From Streptomyces spiramyceticus (GTDB lineage: Bacteria > Actinomycetota > Actinomycetes > Streptomycetales > Streptomycetaceae): a stretch of DNA of 64,000 nt. This document shows positions 44,900-53,149 of the stretch, piece after piece. The stretch is from NCBI RefSeq assembly GCF_028807635.1, contig NZ_JARBAX010000001.1, positions 695,001-759,000 on the forward strand, read 5' to 3'. Positions within the stretch are counted from its first letter, which is position 1, and each line of letters opens with the position of its first letter. The notes below the pieces were generated by a model, which did no database searches, had not been told where the DNA came from, and saw only the letters and a program-made list of their open reading frames with translations. The position numbers were made by a program, and so were the translations under genes.

Positions 44900-45633
44900 G
44901 CTTTTTCTTCGCCTTCATTTGGGGGGTGCTGTGCGGTACCGGGCCGCACGATGGTGTTGAGAGTGATCTCGACGTGTTCGAGGTGAGCGGCCATGGCCTG
45001 CACCGCCGCTCCCTCGGAGCCGCCGACAATCGCCTCTACGAGGGCCCGGTGCTCAAGGTCCGACTGGCGTCGTCGGTCCCCGAGTTGGTTCAGGAAGGTT
45101 GACTGCCGGGCGAGGGCGTCCCTGATCTCCTTGATGATCTTGTGGAAGACAGGGTTGCCCGACGCCTGGGCGATGGAGATGTGGAAGAGCGTGTCGAGCG
45201 CCACCCATGCGGTGGGGTCGGGCTCCTGCTCCATCTTCCCGATCAGGTGCGTCAGCAGGTCCACATCGTCCTGCGTGCGCCGGGTAGCAGCGTAACCCGC
45301 GACGGGGATCTCGACGTGCCGTCGCACTTCGAGCAGGTCCCGGGCGGAGTACGCGCCGAAGATCGGGTTCTGGTCGGGTCCGCTCGCCGCGACGTACGTC
45401 CCCTTGCCGGCCCTGGACACCGTGAGGCCGAGCGCCTGGAGTGCGCGCAGGGCCTCCCGTACGACGGAACGGCTGACCTCGAAGCGCTTTCCGAGCTCGG
45501 CCTCCGTGGGGAGCTTCTCGCCGACGGCGAGTTCACCCTGCTCTATGGCGTCCCGGAGGTGGGTGAGGACGGCTTCCATCGCACTGATGCGCCGGGGTGC
45601 GCCGCCACCTGTCCGGCTGTCTGACAAGACCAT
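44896..45633 (-). CDS. GntR-family regulator (FCD domain) of the coupled permease
   Basis: About 245 residues: winged helix (about 20-85, PTEAELGKRFEVSRSVVREAL) and FCD effector domain (about 100-225). The start is uncertain: the ATG at 45633 has no clear Shine-Dalgarno, and an in-frame TTG lies 30 nt earlier. Upstream DNA (about 45660-45720) is markedly AT-rich, with two TTGACG hexamers on the minus strand. It is coupled to the amino acid permease by a 4-nt overlap, so it probably controls it. Confidence 0.88.
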   Translation of the reverse strand: MVLSDSRTGGGAPRRISAMEAVLTHLRDAIEQGELAVGEKLPTEAELGKRFEVSRSVVREALRALQALGLTVSRAGKGTYVAASGPDQNPIFGAYSARDLLEVRRHVEIPVAGYAATRRTQDDVDLLTHLIGKMEQEPDPTAWVALDTLFHISIAQASGNPVFHKIIKEIRDALARQSTFLNQLGDRRRQSDLEHRALVEAIVGGSEGAAVQAMAAHLEHVEITLNTIVRPGTAQHPPNEGEEKA

Positions 45634-45721
45634 GCGCTGAATGCTCGGAGGTGAGGCATGCAAGCGTCAAGAGTGAACAGCGAGTTGATTTAAAACGTCA
45701 AAAAGGATAAAGGGGTGGACA

Positions 45722-46423
45722 TTATGGGGCGAGGACATCGAGCTCCTGAAGGGCCCCGACGGCGATCTGGCGCGTCAGCTCCTCCGCGCGCGCGGCATCG
45801 CCTTCCCTTACGGCTTCGGCGACTTGGACGTGCAGGGTGACGGCCGCCGGGTCCGGATCCTCGAACATCACCTGGTGCCGGGTACGTCCGCTCAGCACCT
45901 CGGCGACCACGTCGCCGAGCCGGGCGAACATCTCATTGCCCGAGGCGCGCAGCACGACCCGGTGGAAGGCGATGTCGTGCACGAGGTACGCGTCGAGCTG
46001 CCGGCCGCGCGAGGTCGCCACCATGCCCAGCGCGTGTTCCGTGAGATCCGCGCACTGCTCCGGGGTCGCGAACCGGGCGGCGAGTCCGGCGGCGACCGGC
46101 TCCACGGCGGAGCGCAGCACGGTCAGTGAGCGCAGCTGGCGCGGCCGGTCGGCGCCGGCCAGCCGCCACCGGATGACCTGCGGATCGTAGACATTCCACT
46201 CCTCGGTGGGGCGCACGGTCACGCCCACGCGGCGCCGGGACTCCACGAGGTGCATCGACTCCAGGACCCGGACGGCCTCGCGGACGACGGTGCGCGAGAC
46301 GTCGAAGCGCTGAGCCAGCTCGTCCGTGCGCAACACGCTGCCGGGAGGGTACTCACCGGCTGTGATCGCAGGGCCGAGGCTCTCCAGCAGCTGCGCGTGC
46401 AGTCCCCGGGCCTGATTCTCCAT
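45722..46423 (-). CDS. gntR: GntR-family repressor of gluconate genes
   Basis: 233 residues, FadR/FCD subfamily: winged helix (about 5-75, LRTDELAQRFDVSRTVVREAV), linker EEWNVYDPQVIRWRL, then the FCD domain with DIAFHRVVL. The ATG at 46423 (ENQARGLHAQL) is preferred over an in-frame GTG ten codons earlier, by similarity to family N-termini. It is divergent from gntK-gntP, with a palindromic operator between, the standard arrangement for a gluconate repressor. Confidence 0.9.
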   Translation of the reverse strand: MENQARGLHAQLLESLGPAITAGEYPPGSVLRTDELAQRFDVSRTVVREAVRVLESMHLVESRRRVGVTVRPTEEWNVYDPQVIRWRLAGADRPRQLRSLTVLRSAVEPVAAGLAARFATPEQCADLTEHALGMVATSRGRQLDAYLVHDIAFHRVVLRASGNEMFARLGDVVAEVLSGRTRHQVMFEDPDPAAVTLHVQVAEAVREGDAARAEELTRQIAVGALQELDVLAP

Positions 46424-46460
46424 GGGCTCAGCGTACGGGGCACCCTTCGGCACTCAAAAG

Positions 46461-46498
46461 TACGACGTTTATGTCACAGGCTCTTGAATACGTCGTAT
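46461..46498. promoter_or_regulatory. Putative GntR operator pair in the gntR-gntK intergenic region
   Basis: TACGACGT (46461-46468) and its inverse ACGTCGTA (46490-46497) bracket 21 bp. The right-hand site is itself a perfect dyad, ATACG-T-CGTAT (46488-46498). Placement between the divergent genes supports binding by the adjacent FadR-type GntR. Inference. Confidence 0.6.
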
Positions 46499-46604
46499 CT
46501 AAAGGGTTTCCTTAGCGCGGCGACCGCCCCCGACAGCGTCGCGACAGCCGATGGACCGATGTCGTTACGGACCGATGTCGATGAAGACAGCGAGGCATCC
46601 ACAC

Positions 46605-47117
46605 ATGAACAGCCCCCACGTCGTCGTGGTGATGGGCGTGGCAGGGACCGGCAAGACCACCATCGGCCCCCTGCTCGCCGACCGGCTCGGCGTTCCGTAC
46701 GCCGAAGGCGACGACTTCCACCCCCCGGCCAACATCGCCAAGATGTCGGCCGGAACCCCGCTGGACGACACGGACCGGTGGCCCTGGCTCGATGCGATCG
46801 GGCAGTGGGCGCACAGCCGGGCGGGGCTCGGCGGGGTGGTGAGCAGCTCCGCGCTCAAGCGGTCCTACCGCGACCGGCTGCGCGCGGCCGCTCCCGACGC
46901 CGTGTTTCTCCATCTCACCGGCGACCGCGAGCTGATCGAGTCACGGATGCGGGAGCGCAAGGGTCACTTCATGCCCGCCGCGCTGCTCGATTCGCAGTAC
47001 GCCGCCCTCCAGCCGCTGCAGGAGGACGAGGCGGGCGTGTCCGTCGATGTCACCGGCACACCGGAAGAAATCACCGAGCGAGCCGTCGCGGCCCTGCGCC
47101 GGCTCGGCAGCAAGTAG
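46605..47117 (+). CDS. gntK: Gluconokinase
   Basis: 170 residues; phosphorylates gluconate to 6-phosphogluconate for the pentose phosphate pathway. P-loop GVAGTGKTT at residues 11-19, substrate region EGDDFHPPANIAKMSAGTPL, and the Lid-like ERKGHFMP segment, all typical of GntK/IdnK. The ATG at 46605 has GAGG upstream; longer in-frame starts lack support. The last 14 bases, including the stop, are exactly duplicated directly downstream. gntP follows 28 bp on. Confidence 0.95.
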   Translation: MNSPHVVVVMGVAGTGKTTIGPLLADRLGVPYAEGDDFHPPANIAKMSAGTPLDDTDRWPWLDAIGQWAHSRAGLGGVVSSSALKRSYRDRLRAAAPDAVFLHLTGDRELIESRMRERKGHFMPAALLDSQYAALQPLQEDEAGVSVDVTGTPEEITERAVAALRRLGSK

Positions 47118-47131
47118 TCGGCAGCAAGTAG
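47104..47131 (+). repeat. Exact 14-nt tandem duplication across the gntK stop
   Basis: TCGGCAGCAAGTAG at 47104-47117 and 47118-47131. The first copy ends the gene; the second fills the space before the gntP ribosome-binding site. Confidence 0.9.
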
Positions 47132-47145
47132 AAGGAAGGAACACC

Positions 47146-48570
47146 GTGACCAGTCTCAGCGTCGAGACGCTGGCAGCGGGCGTCGTCGAGCCGATCACCT
47201 CGGCGGGCAACGGCCAGTTGGGCATAGCAGTGCTCGCCGGCATTGCCGTCATCGTCCTGCTCATTACGAAGTTCAAGCTCCACGCCTTCCTGGCGCTGAC
47301 CATTGGGTCGCTGGCGCTCGGTGCGTTCGCGGGCGCCCCGCTCGACAAGGCGATCACCAGCTTTTCGACTGGCCTCGGCAATACGGTCGCGGGCGTCGGC
47401 GTACTGATCGCGCTCGGCGCGATCCTCGGCAAGCTGCTCGCCGACTCCGGCGGCGCCGACCAGATCGTCGACACGATCCTCGCGAAGGCGAGCGGCCGTG
47501 CGATGCCGTGGGCGATGGTGCTGATCGCGAGCATCATCGGTCTGCCGCTCTTCTTCGAGGTCGGCATCGTGCTGCTGATCCCGGTGGTGCTGCTCGTCGC
47601 CAAGCGCGGCAACTACTCGCTGATGCGTATCGGCATCCCGGCGCTGGCCGGCCTGTCCGTCATGCACGGCCTGATCCCGCCGCACCCGGGACCGCTGGTC
47701 GCGATCGACGCGATCGGAGCCAACCTCGGTGTCACACTCGGCCTCGGTGTGCTCGTCGCGATCCCGACCGTGATCATCGCGGGCCCGCTCTTCTCGAAGT
47801 ACGCGGCCCGCTGGGTGGACGTCCAGGCGCCGGAGAAGATGATTCCGACACGTCCCTCCAAAAACCTGGAGCCCTCCGAGGACTTGGAGCGTCGTCCGGG
47901 CTTCGGTGCCACCGTTGCCACCGTGCTGCTGCCGGTCGTGCTGATGCTGGCCAAGGCGGGCGTCGACATCGTGGTCAACGACCCGGAGAACGCCGTCCAG
48001 CGGGTCACGGACGTCATCGGCTCGCCGTTGATCGCGCTGCTCGCGGCGGTGCTGGTCGGCCTGTTCACGCTGGGCCGGGCCGCCGGTTTCACCAAGGACC
48101 GGCTCTCCTCGACCGTCGAGAAGTCCCTCGCCCCGATCGCGAGCGTGCTGATGATCGTCGGTGCGGGCGGCGGCTTCAAGCAGACGCTCATCGACGTGGG
48201 CGTGGGCCAGATGATCCTGGACTTCTCCAAGGACTGGGCGATACCGACGCTGCTGCTGGCCTGGCTGATCGCCGTCGCCATCCGGCTCGCGACGGGCTCG
48301 GCGACCGTGGCCACCATCTCGGCGGCCGGTCTGGTCGCGCCGCTGGCAGCCGACATGTCGACGTCGCACGCGGCGCTGCTGGTGCTGGCCGTCGGTGCGG
48401 GCTCGCTCTTCTTCAGCCATGTCAATGACGCCGGGTTCTGGCTGGTGAAGGAGTACTTCGGCATGAACGTCGGCCAGACGATCAAGACGTGGTCAGTGAT
48501 GGAGACGATCATTTCAGTGGTCGCGCTGGGCTTCGTCCTGCTGCTGTCACTCGTCCTTCAGAGCTTGTAG
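47146..48570 (+). CDS. gntP: Gluconate:H+ symporter, GntP family
   Basis: 474 residues with about 12-14 hydrophobic segments (e.g. GIAVLAGIAVIVLLITKF, GVGVLIALGAILGKLLADSG). GntP family signatures include MHGLIPPHPGPLVAID and GAGGGFKQTLIDVGVG. It imports gluconate and forms an operon with gntK. The GTG at 47146 has GAAGGAAGGA upstream. Its 3' end overlaps the convergent cytochrome gene by 24 nt. Confidence 0.94.
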   Translation: MTSLSVETLAAGVVEPITSAGNGQLGIAVLAGIAVIVLLITKFKLHAFLALTIGSLALGAFAGAPLDKAITSFSTGLGNTVAGVGVLIALGAILGKLLADSGGADQIVDTILAKASGRAMPWAMVLIASIIGLPLFFEVGIVLLIPVVLLVAKRGNYSLMRIGIPALAGLSVMHGLIPPHPGPLVAIDAIGANLGVTLGLGVLVAIPTVIIAGPLFSKYAARWVDVQAPEKMIPTRPSKNLEPSEDLERRPGFGATVATVLLPVVLMLAKAGVDIVVNDPENAVQRVTDVIGSPLIALLAAVLVGLFTLGRAAGFTKDRLSSTVEKSLAPIASVLMIVGAGGGFKQTLIDVGVGQMILDFSKDWAIPTLLLAWLIAVAIRLATGSATVATISAAGLVAPLAADMSTSHAALLVLAVGAGSLFFSHVNDAGFWLVKEYFGMNVGQTIKTWSVMETIISVVALGFVLLLSLVLQSL

Positions 48571-49203
48571 ATCCCTCGACTCCGCTGCCCACAGCGGGTG
48601 TTCGAGCTCCGCCCATTCGCGGTCGACGGTCCCGGTGCGCATGCCGCGCCGGGACTCCGGCCGCATCAGGGCCATCCCCACATGTCCCGCCACGACGAGG
48701 CCCATGGCGAGCGCCAGCCAGTCGTGGACGAACGTGGCGCTCGTACGCCAGAGCAGCGGGGCAAGGTCCGTGAACCACATCAGCATGCCAGTGCCGAGCA
48801 TGACGAGCACCGCGCCCGCGATCCAGCTCGCGTAGACCTTCTGGCCGGCGTTGAACTTCCCGGCGGGGCGCGACCCGTGGCGGTGGTCCCGCCGCAGCGC
48901 GGCCCGCAGCCACTGCCGGTCGTGCGGCCCGAACCGGTTGAGCTTCCGGAGATCGGAGCGGAACGCCCGGGAGGCGAGGCCGAGCAGGAACGGCGCGGGG
49001 ATCAGCAGCCCCGACCACTCGTGCACGGTGACCACCAGGTGCCTGCGGCCGACGAGTTCGGCGAGCTGGGGTACGTACAGACAGGCCGCCGTGGCGACGC
49101 ACAGGAGGGTCAGGCCTGCGGTGGTGCGGTGGATCCAGCGTTCGGAGCGGGTGAACCGCCTGATGCGGACAGGCAGTTCAGGCTCTTCAGACTGTAGGAG
49201 CAT
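48547..49203 (-). CDS. Membrane cytochrome b subunit of a molybdopterin oxidoreductase
   Basis: 218 residues with four membrane helices and histidines placed for haem b ligation (VVTVHEWSGLL, TFVHDWLALAMGL, VAGHVGMAL), similar to formate dehydrogenase gamma / cytochrome b561-type subunits. The ATG at 49203 lies inside the 3' end of the molybdoenzyme gene (17-nt overlap), so the two are coupled. It likely exchanges electrons between the quinone pool and the periplasm-side molybdoenzyme. Confidence 0.88.
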   Translation of the reverse strand: MLLQSEEPELPVRIRRFTRSERWIHRTTAGLTLLCVATAACLYVPQLAELVGRRHLVVTVHEWSGLLIPAPFLLGLASRAFRSDLRKLNRFGPHDRQWLRAALRRDHRHGSRPAGKFNAGQKVYASWIAGAVLVMLGTGMLMWFTDLAPLLWRTSATFVHDWLALAMGLVVAGHVGMALMRPESRRGMRTGTVDREWAELEHPLWAAESRDLQALKDE

Positions 49204-49921
49204 CGTCGCGTCCGTTCGACCGGCCGACCCACGCGTCGACGTCATAGCCGAGCTCCTCCCAGTACCCGGGCCGCACCTCGGGCGTGACGGTGATGCCGGA
49301 GAGCCATTTCGCCGACTTGTAGAAGTACATGGGCGCGACATACAGCCGCACGGGGCCGCCGTGGGAGTGACTGAGGGGCTTGTCCTGCATGCGAAGGGAC
49401 ACCAGAACGTCTTTTCTGCGGGCCTGTTGGAGGGTGAGGCTCTCGCTGTACACACCGTCGAAGCAGGTGAAGCGGACCGCCTTGGCCTCCGGCTTCACGG
49501 CGGCGGCGGCCAGTAGCCGCGACAGTTCCACACCCTCGAAGGGGGTTTCGGGGACCCGCCATCCCGTGACGCACTGGACGTCCCGGACGATCCGTGTCTG
49601 CGGCATTCCACGCAGGTCGTCGAGCGTGTACGTGGCGGGCCGCTCGACCAGGCCGTCGATCTTGAGCCGGTAGTTGTGCGGGCCTTTGCGCGGTACGGAC
49701 GAGGCGACCGAGTAGTAGCGGAAGCCGCCGCCGTTGGGGAGCAGGCCGGTCAGGCCCGTCGGGTCCTTCTCCGCCGCCGAGCCGAGGAAGGAGTCCAGGC
49801 CGCTCTGGAGGTACGGCGCGGTGGCCACGCCGGCTGCGCCGAGGCCCAGCATGCCGAGGACGAGGCGGCGGCCGACGGGTGCGCCGCCGCCGTCCGGTTC
49901 CGGTACTTGAGGAGTCACCAC
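49187..49921 (-). CDS. Sulfite-oxidase-fold molybdopterin oxidoreductase
   Basis: 244 residues. The N-terminus has a twin-arginine-like GRRLVLGMLGLGAAGVA segment, so Tat export or membrane anchoring is likely. The molybdenum-ligating cysteine is in RDVQCVTGWRVPETPFEG (about residue 117), with SHSHGGPVRLYVAPMYFYKS later, as in the YedY/MsrP and plant-type sulfite oxidase superfamily. The start is one of two adjacent GTG codons (49921 or 49918) without a Shine-Dalgarno. The partner cytochrome overlaps downstream. The substrate could be oxidised methionine or sulfite; undecided. Confidence 0.88.
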   Translation of the reverse strand: MVTPQVPEPDGGGAPVGRRLVLGMLGLGAAGVATAPYLQSGLDSFLGSAAEKDPTGLTGLLPNGGGFRYYSVASSVPRKGPHNYRLKIDGLVERPATYTLDDLRGMPQTRIVRDVQCVTGWRVPETPFEGVELSRLLAAAAVKPEAKAVRFTCFDGVYSESLTLQQARRKDVLVSLRMQDKPLSHSHGGPVRLYVAPMYFYKSAKWLSGITVTPEVRPGYWEELGYDVDAWVGRSNGRDDAPTV

Positions 49922-49934
49922 ACGATCTGAGCAT

Positions 49935-49963
49935 CTGCGGCCCCCGGGGGCCAGGGGCCGCAG
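49935..49963 (-). terminator. Terminator of the APC permease gene
   Basis: 10-bp perfect stem CTGCGGCCCC / GGGGCCGCAG with a 9-nt loop, 18 bp after the permease stop on the minus strand. Confidence 0.78.
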
Positions 49964-49981
49964 GTGATCGTCAGACTTCCG

Positions 49982-51556
49982 TCACACCTGGGCGGCGGCG
50001 CTCTCCGACTCGGCGGCCTTCTCCAGCTGGAACGCCTCGTTGCCCAGGCCGATCCTGGCATGCACCTCCGGCTTCGCCGAGCGCAGAACCGCGCCGTACA
50101 CCAGGCCCCCGACCAGGGCGACACCGATGACGCCCGGCAAGATCCAGCTCAGGGAGGATCCGGGGCCCGCGCCCACGAGCACGTCGAAGTCCTTCACCGT
50201 GTAGACGGCGATGGCCAGGAGCGCGAGCCCGGCGATCCCGGAGGCCACCAGCCGCCCCGCCTGCGTGCGGCCGGCACCGCGGCGTACGAAGAAGGCGATG
50301 ACCGCGAGAGACGCGGCGGCCATCAGCAGGATGACGCCGAGCGCGCCGACGTTGCCCATCCAGGTGAACAGGTGCAGCACGGGGACGGTCGGGTCGCCCG
50401 CCGGCTTGTCGTCGGTGACCGCGAAGGCGAGGACGACGGCCACGGAGATGACGGACTGGAGCAGCGAGCCCGCGGCGGGTGCGCCGCTCGTCTTGTTCGT
50501 ACGGCCGAAGGCAGCGGGCAGCAGGCCCTCGCGGCCCATGGCGAAGGCGTACCGCGCGACGACGTTGTGGAAGCTGAGCAGTGCCGCGAACATGCCGGTC
50601 ACGAACAGGACATGGAGTACGTCGGTGAAGGTGGAGCCGAGCCTGCTCTCGGTGAGGCCGAAGAGGAGACCGGGTCCCTGCTCCCCCGCCACCTTGACGA
50701 TCTGGCCGGGCCCTGTGGCGACGCTGAGCGCCCAGGCGCTGAGGGCGAGGAAGAGTGCGGCGTATCCGACCGCGAGGAACATCACGCGGGATACGACGAT
50801 CTGGGGGCGGCTGGTCTCCTCCGCGTACACCGGGGCCTGCTCGAAGCCGACGAAGGCGGCGATGCAGAAGCAGAGGGCGGTGCCCAGTCCGGCGCCGGTG
50901 AGGGTCTCGGGGTTGAATGCCTGGAGCGACAGGCCTTCCTTGCCCGGGTCGGCGATCGCCGCCACGTCGAAGATCACGACGAGCGCGCACTCGACGACCA
51001 GCAGGACGCCGAGCACCTTTGCGTTGAGGTCGATCTTGAGCCAGCCGAGCGCGCCGACGACCACGACGGCGACGAGCGCCGGGATCCACCAGGCGAAGGT
51101 GATGTCGAGGTAGGTGGCGAAGATCCCGGAGATCTCGAAGCCGAGGATGCCGTAGATGCCGACCTGCATGGCGCTGTACGCGACGAGGGCGACCACGGAG
51201 GCGCCCGCACCGGCGGTCGGGCCGAGGCCGCGGGCTATGTACGCGTAGAAGGCACCGGCGTTGTGGACGTGCCGGCTCATCTCGGCGTATCCGACGCTGA
51301 ACAGCATCAGGACCACGCCGAGGATGACGAAGAGCAGGGGCTGGCCGACGATGCCCATGACGCCGTATGTGGTGGGCATGACACCGGCGACGACCATCAG
51401 CGGGGCGCTCGCTGCCAGTACGGACAGCAGCAGGCCGGTCGTGCCGAGGCGGCCTGCGCGCAGGGCCCGCTCCTGCCCCTTGTACGTACGGATCTCGCTT
51501 CCGCTTCCGCTCTCGCTGTCGCTCTGCACGCTCGTGCTCGATCTGCCCGTCGACAT
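49982..51556 (-). CDS. APC-superfamily amino acid/polyamine permease
   Basis: 524 residues, about 12-13 membrane helices after a Ser/Glu-rich N-terminal tail (residues 1-22). Typical APC features: LSVLAASAPLMVVAGVMPTT, GAFYAYIARGLGPTAGAGAS and AFVGFEQAPVYAEET (the helix-6 substrate region). The family exchanges or symports amino acids and polyamines; the substrate is not determinable. It lies 28 bp after the TPR-like gene on the same strand and may be co-transcribed with it. Confidence 0.92.
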   Translation of the reverse strand: MSTGRSSTSVQSDSESGSGSEIRTYKGQERALRAGRLGTTGLLLSVLAASAPLMVVAGVMPTTYGVMGIVGQPLLFVILGVVLMLFSVGYAEMSRHVHNAGAFYAYIARGLGPTAGAGASVVALVAYSAMQVGIYGILGFEISGIFATYLDITFAWWIPALVAVVVVGALGWLKIDLNAKVLGVLLVVECALVVIFDVAAIADPGKEGLSLQAFNPETLTGAGLGTALCFCIAAFVGFEQAPVYAEETSRPQIVVSRVMFLAVGYAALFLALSAWALSVATGPGQIVKVAGEQGPGLLFGLTESRLGSTFTDVLHVLFVTGMFAALLSFHNVVARYAFAMGREGLLPAAFGRTNKTSGAPAAGSLLQSVISVAVVLAFAVTDDKPAGDPTVPVLHLFTWMGNVGALGVILLMAAASLAVIAFFVRRGAGRTQAGRLVASGIAGLALLAIAVYTVKDFDVLVGAGPGSSLSWILPGVIGVALVGGLVYGAVLRSAKPEVHARIGLGNEAFQLEKAAESESAAAQV

Positions 51557-51583
51557 GGCGGGGGTTGTCCCTTCGGTGAGGAG

Positions 51584-52534
51584 TTACGCGGTGCCGAGCG
51601 CGGCATTGCGCGCGGCGTTGAAAGCCTTGTGGGGGTCCCGGTCGGGGTAGGACCACGGGGCCGGGGTGGCATGCGGCCCGATGCGGTGGAAGAGGGCGGC
51701 CGCCTCGGCGGCTCTGCCCTCGCAGAACTTCGCGTGGGCGAGGAAGTTGAGGTCGACGTGGTGGCGCGGGTGCCCCTCGTGCTCCCACTCCAGCCACCAG
51801 TCGAAGGCCGCCTTCATCACCTGGCGGGCGCGGCGGCCCGTCCAATGGCCGGAGGCGACGGGGTCTTTGGGCTCCTGGCCCGCGACCGCGAGGGCGCGGT
51901 AGCGCTCGGCGTGGGCCACCACGGGGAGTACGGCGAGCGGGGAGTCCGCCGGGGCCTGTTCCGCGGCCCAGGCGGCGAAGTCGTACACCTCGTGGAGGGG
52001 GTCGCGGCCGGTGTCCGGTCTGCGTTCGGCGAGGCGGGCGGTCATCAGGTGGTGGGCGTGATGGTGCTCGGGGTGGCGCAGCCGCACCTGGTCGAAGAGC
52101 TGGGTGACCTCCTCCTCCGTGCCGAGGGATCGGGCGATCAGCAACAGGCCGAGCCAGGGCGTCGGGTCGTCGGGTGCGCGCGCCGCGGCCCGTCGGCAGG
52201 CGTCGCGGGCGCGGTCCTGGGGCTCCTTGCCGCGCAGCGCGCCGAAGACGGCGGCGCAGGCCAGGAGGGTGGTGGCGTCGGCGCTCTCGGGCTCGGCGAG
52301 CAGCCAGTCGCCGGCCCAGGCAGCGGCGCCCGTGACCTGGGCGAGCACGACGAGGCGGTGGCCGCGGCGGTCCCAGTCGTCGCCGGTCGCGGCGAGGAGC
52401 GAGCGGGCCCGGGTCCAGCGGCCCTGCGCCAATTGCCCTCGTACGTCGACGAGTTCGGTGTCGTCGAGGGCGGGGTCGAAGGAAGGGGCGGTCCGGCGGC
52501 GTGAGCGGCCGAGGGGTGGCGGAGGTGGGGGCAT
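51584..52534 (-). CDS. Hypothetical helical-repeat (TPR-like) protein
   Basis: 316 residues, soluble. Repeated Ala-rich helical pairs (e.g. ADATTLLACAAVFGALRG, RARDACRRAAARAPDDPTPW) look like tetratricopeptide repeats but are divergent. His-rich stretches HPEHHHAHHL and HPRHHVDLNF are notable. The ATG at 52534 has GTGGAGGA upstream. Function unknown; conserved among Streptomyces as a protein of this size, from memory. Precedes the APC permease. Confidence 0.78.
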   Translation of the reverse strand: MPPPPPPLGRSRRRTAPSFDPALDDTELVDVRGQLAQGRWTRARSLLAATGDDWDRRGHRLVVLAQVTGAAAWAGDWLLAEPESADATTLLACAAVFGALRGKEPQDRARDACRRAAARAPDDPTPWLGLLLIARSLGTEEEVTQLFDQVRLRHPEHHHAHHLMTARLAERRPDTGRDPLHEVYDFAAWAAEQAPADSPLAVLPVVAHAERYRALAVAGQEPKDPVASGHWTGRRARQVMKAAFDWWLEWEHEGHPRHHVDLNFLAHAKFCEGRAAEAAALFHRIGPHATPAPWSYPDRDPHKAFNAARNAALGTA

Positions 52535-52697
52535 CCGCGGGTCCTCCACGACGCAGAGTGCGAGCGTTTGATCACGCACAGCAAAGCGGTAGGCACTGCT
52601 CCGCGTCAAGGGCAGACCGGCCTGGAACAACTCGCCGGATGCCCTGGAGCATTGGTCCGTCCCGCTTGCCGTGCCTGCCAGGCTCTACTCTTGGCCC

Positions 52698-53123
52698 ATG
52701 TCTGATCACTCTTCGCTGCCGCCGTGTCTGCTCGCCTTTCCGGGGCCGCTGCGGGACCGGCTGGTCGCCGCGGTGCTGTCCGGCGAGAAGGTCTCGACGA
52801 CCGGTCTGCTCGCCGAGTACGAGGCCGAGAAGGAGGAGCTGCCGCCGGTCGGCGAGCGTTCCCTGGTGATCGACTCGGACGGGCGCGGGGTTGCGGTGAT
52901 CGAGCTGACGGAAGTACGGGTGCTGGCGCTCGGCGACGTAGACCTTCAGCACGCGCTGGACGAGGGCGAGGGGTACGACTCGGTCGCGGCGTGGCGCGCG
53001 GGTCACGAGAGGTTCTGGCACAGCGAGGAGATGCGCGAGGCGCTCGGCGACCCGGGGTTCGTGGTGAACGACGCGACGATGGTGGTCGCAGAACGCTTCC
53101 GGGTGGTGGAGCGGCTGGCGTAG
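52698..53123 (+). CDS. ASCH-domain protein
   Basis: 141 residues with the ASCH (PUA-like) fold: LSGEKVSTTGLLAEYE, then GERSLVIDSDGRGVAVIELTE and the late FWHSEEM region. ASCH proteins bind or act on RNA, and some hydrolyse N4-acetylcytidine; the activity here is unknown. No Shine-Dalgarno; TACTCT ends 6 nt before the ATG at 52698, consistent with a leaderless mRNA. Convergent with the FAD dehydrogenase gene, 26 bp apart. Confidence 0.88.
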   Translation: MSDHSSLPPCLLAFPGPLRDRLVAAVLSGEKVSTTGLLAEYEAEKEELPPVGERSLVIDSDGRGVAVIELTEVRVLALGDVDLQHALDEGEGYDSVAAWRAGHERFWHSEEMREALGDPGFVVNDATMVVAERFRVVERLA

Positions 53124-53149
53124 GCGGCGCCTGCGGCGGGCTTGTTCCC

